From contig NZ_VUNZ01000002.1 in the NCBI RefSeq assembly GCF_008386505.1, positions 124,001 through 188,000 on the forward strand: 64,000 nucleotides of DNA, read 5' to 3'. Below the pieces are notes generated by a model. It was not told the origin of the DNA, did not search any database, and saw nothing but the letters and a program-made list of their open reading frames with translations. The DNA is from Chryseobacterium sediminis. Its GTDB lineage: Bacteria > Bacteroidota > Bacteroidia > Flavobacteriales > Weeksellaceae. Below are positions 59,034 through 64,000 of the stretch, piece by piece (position 1 is the stretch's first letter; every line of letters starts with the position of its first letter). The translations under genes were made by a program, and so were the position numbers.

Positions 59034-61907
59034 TTAAAAATCTACATTAACCCCTACAGAATAAGTTTTAGGGTTTGGATATACGTTAAGTGAATACGTT
59101 GTAATCGGCTCTACATCAAAACCTTTCCATCCTGTGAAAGTATAAATGTTTTCAGCCTGTGCAAAAACCTTAATAGAATTAATTGGTAAATTACCTAATG
59201 TCTTTTTGCTGAAAGTATATCCAACGCTTACATTCTTCAATCTAACAAAATCAGACTTGAAAAGGAATCTATCAGAAGAACCCTCTAATGTTGAGTTCAC
59301 AGCTGATAAACTTGGTACTGTAGCATTCGTATTATTTGGAGTCCAAGCGTTCAACAAGTCAGCTGAAACGTTAAGTCCAGAAGCAGCATAAGAAGGATTC
59401 ATTACCCAAGAATATAAGTTATCATAGATATATCCTCCTTTCTGATAAGAAAATAATGCATCTACGAAGAACCCGTCATGTTGGAAGTTAAATCCAAATC
59501 CACCGGTATACTTAGGCATAGGGCTTTTTCCTGTAAGTCTTCTGTCACCTGCAGTAGGTGTTTGAGTTACATTTCCGTTGATATCTAAGAACAACTGCTC
59601 TCCGTTACTTGGGTTAACACCTAAATAAGGATAAAGCTGCCATTGATCTGCAGGACCTCCAATACCATCAACAAAATCACCAGTAAGATCAGGAGCTTCC
59701 ATGCTGATAATCTTGTTAGAGTTATATCCCACGTTTCCAAATACAGATAGTTTTGTATTCGCTTTTCTTAGGATATGAATTCTTAAAGATCCTTCAACCC
59801 CTTTATTATCCATAACACCATTATTACCTCTTAAAGAACCTTGACCTGTAACATAAGTTACCGGAATAGAGTTAAATAATCTTGATGTTCTTTTTTGATA
59901 ATAGTCAAACGTACCTTCTACTAACCCTTTGTAGTTGAAATCTACTCCTAAGTCAAGTTGTTTTACCTCTTCCCATTTTAGATTCTGGTTTCCAAGGTTT
60001 GCCAGATAATATCCAGGTAAACTTTGGTAAGCCGGAGCTGTAGTAGGGTTCGGTCCATTATAATCTAAATATGAAGAAGGACCTACTGTTAATACGTTGG
60101 TATTATTAGCAACAGTAAATAAGTTTTGGTTACCTGTTGTTCCTAGGGAAGCTCTAATTTTCAATAAATTGAACCCAGATCCTTCCATAAAGTTTTCTTT
60201 ATCAACATTCCATCTTCCTGCTACTGACCAGAAAGTTTCCCATCTGTTATCTTTAGGGAATCTGTATGATCCATCTCTTCTTATAACCCCAGACACTCCA
60301 TACTTTCCTTGGTAGTCATAGTCTAAAGTTCCAAAGTATGCTAACGTTCCTGCAGTAACTTTCAATGCACTTGCAGAAGGACGGTAGATGTTTGGTGTAG
60401 CCGGGTTAAAAGGAACATAACCGGTTCCTGCACCGAATTCCCAAACCAGAGGATCAAGACCGTTCTGCTGTTGAGTATAACTTTGCCAGTTTACTTTAAT
60501 ATAATCTAAATAAGCAGCAGCAGTAATAGTGTGATCACCAAATGAATGGTTATACGTAATATTTGTTGTAGTGTTAAAAGTTAAATCATTTACAGTGTTA
60601 AATTGTTCAAATCCACCGTATTTTGCTCCTTGTCCTGCAGCTACTACTAAAGATAAATAACCGTTAGCTGCTCTTGCAAATTGTCTTTGATAATTCTTAT
60701 AATCAACACCTGTTCTGTTTCCAATACTCAAATCTGACGTAAGTTTGTAGTTACCACTTACGTTAGCCGTTAAGCTGGTTTCCGTAAACTGGTTTCTGAT
60801 ACCCCCCATGATATTATCATAAAGAATGTATGCTCCATTTCCGTTACCACTAGCCGTTCCAATTTGGTTGAATAATCCCAATCCATTGCTAAATGTAGGT
60901 GCTGCTAAGTAAGGTGCAGAAAGTACAGTTCCGAATAGTGGGTTCTGTACAGTGTTTGCATTAATAGCAGTGTTGGTTTCGTCATCCAACTGATTTCTTT
61001 TTGAAAATCCTAATCCAATGATTGCACCAAAGGTTAATTTCCCATCGTTGCTTTTTCCATTAAGGTTATTTCTTAAAGTAAATCTTTTGAAATCTGTTCC
61101 ACGAATGTTACCTTCGCTATCAACATAACCTAAGGAAACAAAGTTGCTTATGTTTTCTCCACCTGCACTAACAGACAATGTATGCTGCTGGCTCATACCA
61201 ACTCTTGAGAACAGATCTCTCCAGTCTGTATTAGTGGTGAAGTTATTGATATCATTTTGAGACATGGTAGCCCCTTTTCCTCCTCCAGCATTCTTCTGAA
61301 CTTGTAATAGCTGTTGTCCGGAAGACATATTGTAATCCGTTTTTGGCAACACAGAGAAAGAAGTTAATGCATCATATGAAATTCTAAGCTTTGAGTTAAA
61401 TTTACCACCTTTAGTAGTAATTACTACAACCCCGTTCGCTGCTCTGTTTCCATAAATTGCAGTTGCCTGAGCATCTTTTAGAATACTAAACGTATCAATA
61501 TCATTCGGGTTTAAGTTTCTAAACTGTGACCCTGATGTAATGATCCCGTCTATAACATATAAAGGATCCGTAGAACCATTTAGGGAACTAAGTCCTCTGA
61601 TGATAATATTGAACTTACCAGAACCCGGAGATCCAGATGCTGAGTTCGCTACAATACCTGGTGCTGTACCTTGTATAGAGTTAAGAACAGAAATATTTGG
61701 TCTGTTTTCTAACGTTTCAGAACCAATGGTTACTGAAGAAGCACTAGATTTAGCTTTAGTAGATGTCTTGCTATAACCTAACACAACAATTTCTTCAATT
61801 TTTTGTTCTTTGTCCTTTTTAGAACCAGTTGTGTCTTTTTGAGCAAATACTACCTGCCCTGTGAAAAATAACACACCGGCTGTCAGTACACGTAATTTAA
61901 CATTCAT
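59034..61907 (-). CDS. SusC/RagA-family TonB-linked transporter, second pair
   Basis: A 957-residue outer-membrane transporter. Signal peptide (ends VVFAQ, about 22), a short Lys/Asp-rich linker, TonB-box-like EEIVVLGYSK (about 37-46), plug domain (about 50-205) with NSASGSPGSGKFNIIIRGLSSLNGSTDPLYVID, and a barrel ending PKTYSVGVNVDF. As in the other SusC here, no carboxypeptidase-like N-terminal domain is present. It begins the operon susC-susD-lipoprotein. The 5' flank (61908-62212) is very AT-rich with no clear riboswitch and no well-formed TTG/TAnnTTTG pair seen. Confidence 0.9.
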   Translation of the reverse strand: MNVKLRVLTAGVLFFTGQVVFAQKDTTGSKKDKEQKIEEIVVLGYSKTSTKAKSSASSVTIGSETLENRPNISVLNSIQGTAPGIVANSASGSPGSGKFNIIIRGLSSLNGSTDPLYVIDGIITSGSQFRNLNPNDIDTFSILKDAQATAIYGNRAANGVVVITTKGGKFNSKLRISYDALTSFSVLPKTDYNMSSGQQLLQVQKNAGGGKGATMSQNDINNFTTNTDWRDLFSRVGMSQQHTLSVSAGGENISNFVSLGYVDSEGNIRGTDFKRFTLRNNLNGKSNDGKLTFGAIIGLGFSKRNQLDDETNTAINANTVQNPLFGTVLSAPYLAAPTFSNGLGLFNQIGTASGNGNGAYILYDNIMGGIRNQFTETSLTANVSGNYKLTSDLSIGNRTGVDYKNYQRQFARAANGYLSLVVAAGQGAKYGGFEQFNTVNDLTFNTTTNITYNHSFGDHTITAAAYLDYIKVNWQSYTQQQNGLDPLVWEFGAGTGYVPFNPATPNIYRPSASALKVTAGTLAYFGTLDYDYQGKYGVSGVIRRDGSYRFPKDNRWETFWSVAGRWNVDKENFMEGSGFNLLKIRASLGTTGNQNLFTVANNTNVLTVGPSSYLDYNGPNPTTAPAYQSLPGYYLANLGNQNLKWEEVKQLDLGVDFNYKGLVEGTFDYYQKRTSRLFNSIPVTYVTGQGSLRGNNGVMDNKGVEGSLRIHILRKANTKLSVFGNVGYNSNKIISMEAPDLTGDFVDGIGGPADQWQLYPYLGVNPSNGEQLFLDINGNVTQTPTAGDRRLTGKSPMPKYTGGFGFNFQHDGFFVDALFSYQKGGYIYDNLYSWVMNPSYAASGLNVSADLLNAWTPNNTNATVPSLSAVNSTLEGSSDRFLFKSDFVRLKNVSVGYTFSKKTLGNLPINSIKVFAQAENIYTFTGWKGFDVEPITTYSLNVYPNPKTYSVGVNVDF

Positions 61908-62212
61908 ATTAACAAATTTTAATATATTTAATGGACAAATATGTTAATAAATATTAACACCTACAAATTAAACCCCAGTTTAAACTACGCTTTTTTTAAA
62001 TATTTCATTTAAAATTTACACAAATAAAATAAGATTCCATAATAATAGACAGTTTTTATTATGTGAAAATTATTTTTTTCACACTTTCAATTCATTTTAA
62101 CAAATTATTAATAATCCAAAAATTATTATTTAGAACTATTATAAATTATATGGTTGTAAAAAATAAAAAGTTTCCTTTATAAAAAAGTGGTTTTCACCTA
62201 TTTATGATATAA
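61908..62212. other. AT-rich intergenic stretch upstream of second SusC
   Basis: About 300 very AT-rich bases between the SusC start and the decayed infB copy. It contains a modest CATAATAA / TTATTATG inverted repeat near 62037-62078. No gene, riboswitch or clear promoter recognised. Confidence 0.45.
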
Positions 62213-62520
62213 TTATTTTGTTTTTTCCTGGGAGCTTCTCCTTAATAATCTTTAATAATATCTCCAATTTCGATGTTATCACAACCTCCCAGATTTAAAC
62301 CTTTTTATCAGTATTGAGTGAAATATTTAACAATACCTTAAAAATATTTTAGGTTTTGAAGTTCTCCATAAAAATTTAACAAAAACATTTCTCAACTCTC
62401 TTATTTTAGAGATCCGGCTACTATCCCTGAAAAAGCATACATCCAGCAATTGGTACAGCTTAGAGATTTTAAGTATTGCTTTAATTGCATTCAATTTAAC
62501 GTTCTATATGAATATCATAA
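62213..62520 (-). pseudogene. Decayed copy of the 3' end of infB
   Basis: The reverse strand matches the infB 3' end at 63695-64000 along its full visible length. One reading frame still gives GLNLGGCDNIEIGDIIKDY then a stop, against [19 protein letters not shown] in the real gene. Distances between matched blocks are conserved: 102 bases between AATATCTCC and AAGTTC in both copies (62257/62359 and 63740/63842), and 77 versus 78 bases from there to CATACATCC (62436 versus 63920). Single-base deletions and many substitutions destroy the frame. The copy's stop-codon position (62213) also aligns. It may continue past 62520, but the matching infB part lies outside the window. Confidence 0.8.
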
Positions 62521-62830
62521 TAATTAATGCCAAATTCAAAAAGAAAATTCAAGTATTAAACTTGTATAAAAAAGTTAAATTTAGCTAAAAGCCTTTTTTT
62601 ATTTAACATTCATGATTAGGCCATTTTATAGCAAATGAAACGATAATGCATTACAAATGGAATTATCAATTCATCGGTAGCTTTCAAAATGTTAGCTTTA
62701 ATGAGATTTATATGTAGTGTAAAAAATAAATTAACAAATCTAAACAGCAACTTATAGTATTCATCATTTTTTTACTAACTTTACGAGGAATAACTAATAA
62801 TCATCTCAAATAATTAGAAATAACTTAAAA

Positions 62831-63499
62831 ATGAAAAAAATATTAACCATCGCTTTATTTTTACCATTTGTAATTGTAGAAGCTCAGCAGTCTTTAAATA
62901 TAAATAATGTAACAGGGACTCAGTCCGTCTTTGAAAGTGTAGCTTCAGGAACCGGAGGTCCTGTAAAGTATGAAGATATACAGGGGTCACCATATCAGTC
63001 ACCTATTTTTCAAAAAGCTTCTGTTGGAGAAAAATATGGAAATATTGACGTAAGGTATAACGCTTACACTGATGACATAGAGTTTTTGAACAATGGAAAA
63101 ACTGAAGTTTTACCTAAACAAGACGATTTCTCCAGAATTGAAGTACTACCGTCTAAACAAGTTTTTATCTATTTAAAAAACAGTTCAGACCCAAAAGGTT
63201 ATGTTACTGAAGTAGCAAAGGGCAAAAATTCGGTGTATAAAAAGGAAAAGGTTATTTTTAAGGATGCGGCTCCTGCTCCTAATACCTATCAAACTGGTAA
63301 ACCGGCTATGTTTGTAAAACAAGATCCTGTTTATTATGTAAAAACAGCTTCAGGAAGTATCAGTAAAGTATCATCATTAAAAAAAATAACAGATATTTTC
63401 CCTGAAAAAGAGAAAGAGTACAATGCGTACATTAAATCTAATAATTTAAAGTTTAATGATGCTGATATAGTTAAACTAATGACTTTTATCAATCAATAA
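62831..63499 (+). CDS. Exported hypothetical protein, 222 aa
   Basis: A 222-residue protein with a signal peptide (ends IVEAQ, about 18). No membrane segments. It has FESVASGTGGPVKYEDIQGSPYQSPIFQKASV (about 34-65), VEVLPKQ-like beta segments and a Lys-rich C-terminal helix (about 180-222, ITDIFPEKEKEYNAYIKSNNLKF). The composition suggests a small periplasmic or surface protein. Family not recognised. It is transcribed convergently to infB and lies between the real infB 3' end and the decayed infB copy. A long perfect hairpin follows the stop. Confidence 0.7.
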   Translation: MKKILTIALFLPFVIVEAQQSLNINNVTGTQSVFESVASGTGGPVKYEDIQGSPYQSPIFQKASVGEKYGNIDVRYNAYTDDIEFLNNGKTEVLPKQDDFSRIEVLPSKQVFIYLKNSSDPKGYVTEVAKGKNSVYKKEKVIFKDAAPAPNTYQTGKPAMFVKQDPVYYVKTASGSISKVSSLKKITDIFPEKEKEYNAYIKSNNLKFNDADIVKLMTFINQ

Positions 63500-63528
63500 T
63501 TAGATTTTAATTATTTAGAAACATCATA

Positions 63529-63562
63529 AAAATCCGTATATAAATATTTATATACGGATTTT
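63529..63562 (+). terminator. Long palindromic terminator of the exported hypothetical gene
   Basis: A perfect 34-base palindrome (17 + 17 bases, 63529-63545 with 63546-63562) with AAAATCCG at its ends, 30 bases after the stop. Confidence 0.7.
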
Positions 63563-63613
63563 ATATATAGAGATTCTATTTTTTTATATTTCATCAATAC
63601 AAAAACAATAAAC

Positions 63614-63648
63614 AAAAAAACCACCTCATTTGTGAGGTGGTTTTTTTT
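63614..63648. terminator. Terminator at the end of infB
   Basis: Stem CCACCTCA / TGAGGTGG (63621-63628 with 63633-63640), flanked by A and T runs, so it can work in both directions. It lies 47 bases after the infB stop. Confidence 0.85.
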
Positions 63649-63694
63649 ATAGTTCATAGTACTGATCATAATTTCTCAGGACTAATACTGAATA

Positions 63695-64000
63695 TTATTT
63701 CAATTTCTTCTTAACAGCAACTTCTTCGTATACTTCAAGAATATCTCCGATTTCGATGTCATTATAACCTTTCAAGTTCAGACCACATTCGTAGCCTTTT
63801 GTAACTTCTTTTACATCGTCTTTGAAACGCTTCAAGCTTTCAAGTTCGCCATCAAATTTAACAATACCATCTCTTAACAGACGTACTTTCGATTGTCTTG
63901 TAACTTTTCCGGTAAGAACCATACATCCGGCAATTGAACCAACTTTAGAAATCTTGAACACCTCACGGATTTCAACATTACCAATTACCTGCTCCTGAAT
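63695..64000 (-). CDS. infB: Translation initiation factor IF-2, C-terminal part
   Basis: The last 101 codons of infB, open at the window edge. They encode domain IV, which binds the formyl-methionyl end of the initiator t[22 protein letters not shown], then [41 protein letters not shown], and the C-terminal [20 protein letters not shown]. This is a standard IF-2 C-terminus, and the gene ends in [12 protein letters not shown] codon inside it at 63961 is a Val codon and not a start; the frame continues to 64000. A degenerate copy of this segment lies 1.48 kb away at 62213-62520. Confidence 0.95.
   Translation of the reverse strand: MQEQVIGNVEIREVFKISKVGSIAGCMVLTGKVTRQSKVRLLRDGIVKFDGELESLKRFKDDVKEVTKGYECGLNLKGYNDIEIGDILEVYEEVAVKKKLK

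Noticed and set aside
1..64000. CRISPR arrays, insertion sequences, rRNA operons
   Set aside because: No regularly spaced direct repeats, transposase frames or rRNA sequences were seen on reading both strands.

Overview
The window looks like a chromosomal segment of a Flavobacteriia bacterium of the Chryseobacterium/Elizabethkingia type (Weeksellaceae). Evidence: low GC; Bacteroidetes promoters (TTG, about 20 bases, TAnnTTTG) with few Shine-Dalgarno sequences; type IX secretion (T9SS) C-terminal domains; two SusC/SusD pairs; a BtuB/BtuG-type B12 locus; a GYDIA-family GHMP kinase; and BshC. The genus is an inference, not a database match. No phage, insertion sequence, CRISPR array or rRNA was seen.

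Layout. 1-5.7 kb is housekeeping: the start of a RidA gene, LptD, a divergent N-acetylmuramoyl-L-alanine amidase, ribosomal protein S20 and four tRNA-Glu genes. 6.0-7.8 kb holds two paralogous secreted T9SS proteins. 7.9-14.9 kb is a four-gene B12-uptake operon under a cobalamin riboswitch with a clear promoter. 15.0-20.8 kb is a copper/redox cluster: a MbnP/MbnH-type pair with an outer-membrane companion, a periplasmic superoxide dismutase, a SCO protein, a YHS protein and two related small Cys proteins. 21.4-32.1 kb is a seven-gene heavy-metal efflux operon: a CzcA-TolC fusion, CzcB, a methyltransferase-like membrane protein, a bestrophin, a CDF exporter, a Fur-family regulator and a Zn/Cd P-type ATPase. 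A DUF6660-like gene lies upstream (32.2-32.5 kb).

32.9-41.5 kb carries two small secreted proteins, a 2262-residue SpvB/RHS protein with a C-terminal tip of unknown function, and an abutting small membrane-anchored protein that could be its immunity partner. 41.6-46.3 kb is a SusC/SusD pair preceded by a SAM-I riboswitch, which suggests uptake of methionine or another sulfur compound. 46.5-56.6 kb is mostly housekeeping (aroQ, pckA, GHMP kinase, fabD, LysM/PBP1 protein, bshC, putative porin). 56.7-61.9 kb is a second SusC/SusD operon with a surface lipoprotein. 62.2-62.5 kb holds a decayed copy of the 3' end of infB, followed by a secreted hypothetical protein and the real infB 3' end at the window edge.

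How the parts connect. B12 and SAM both bear on methionine metabolism, and each has a riboswitch-controlled outer-membrane importer here. The metal operon has two near-identical 25-bp operators, one at its head and one before its last gene, each exactly 13 bases upstream of a TAnnTTTG box. Its internal Fur-family gene is the obvious candidate regulator. The best leads for new biology are the SAM-controlled SusCD locus, this operator pair, the RHS tip with its neighbour, and the infB remnant.
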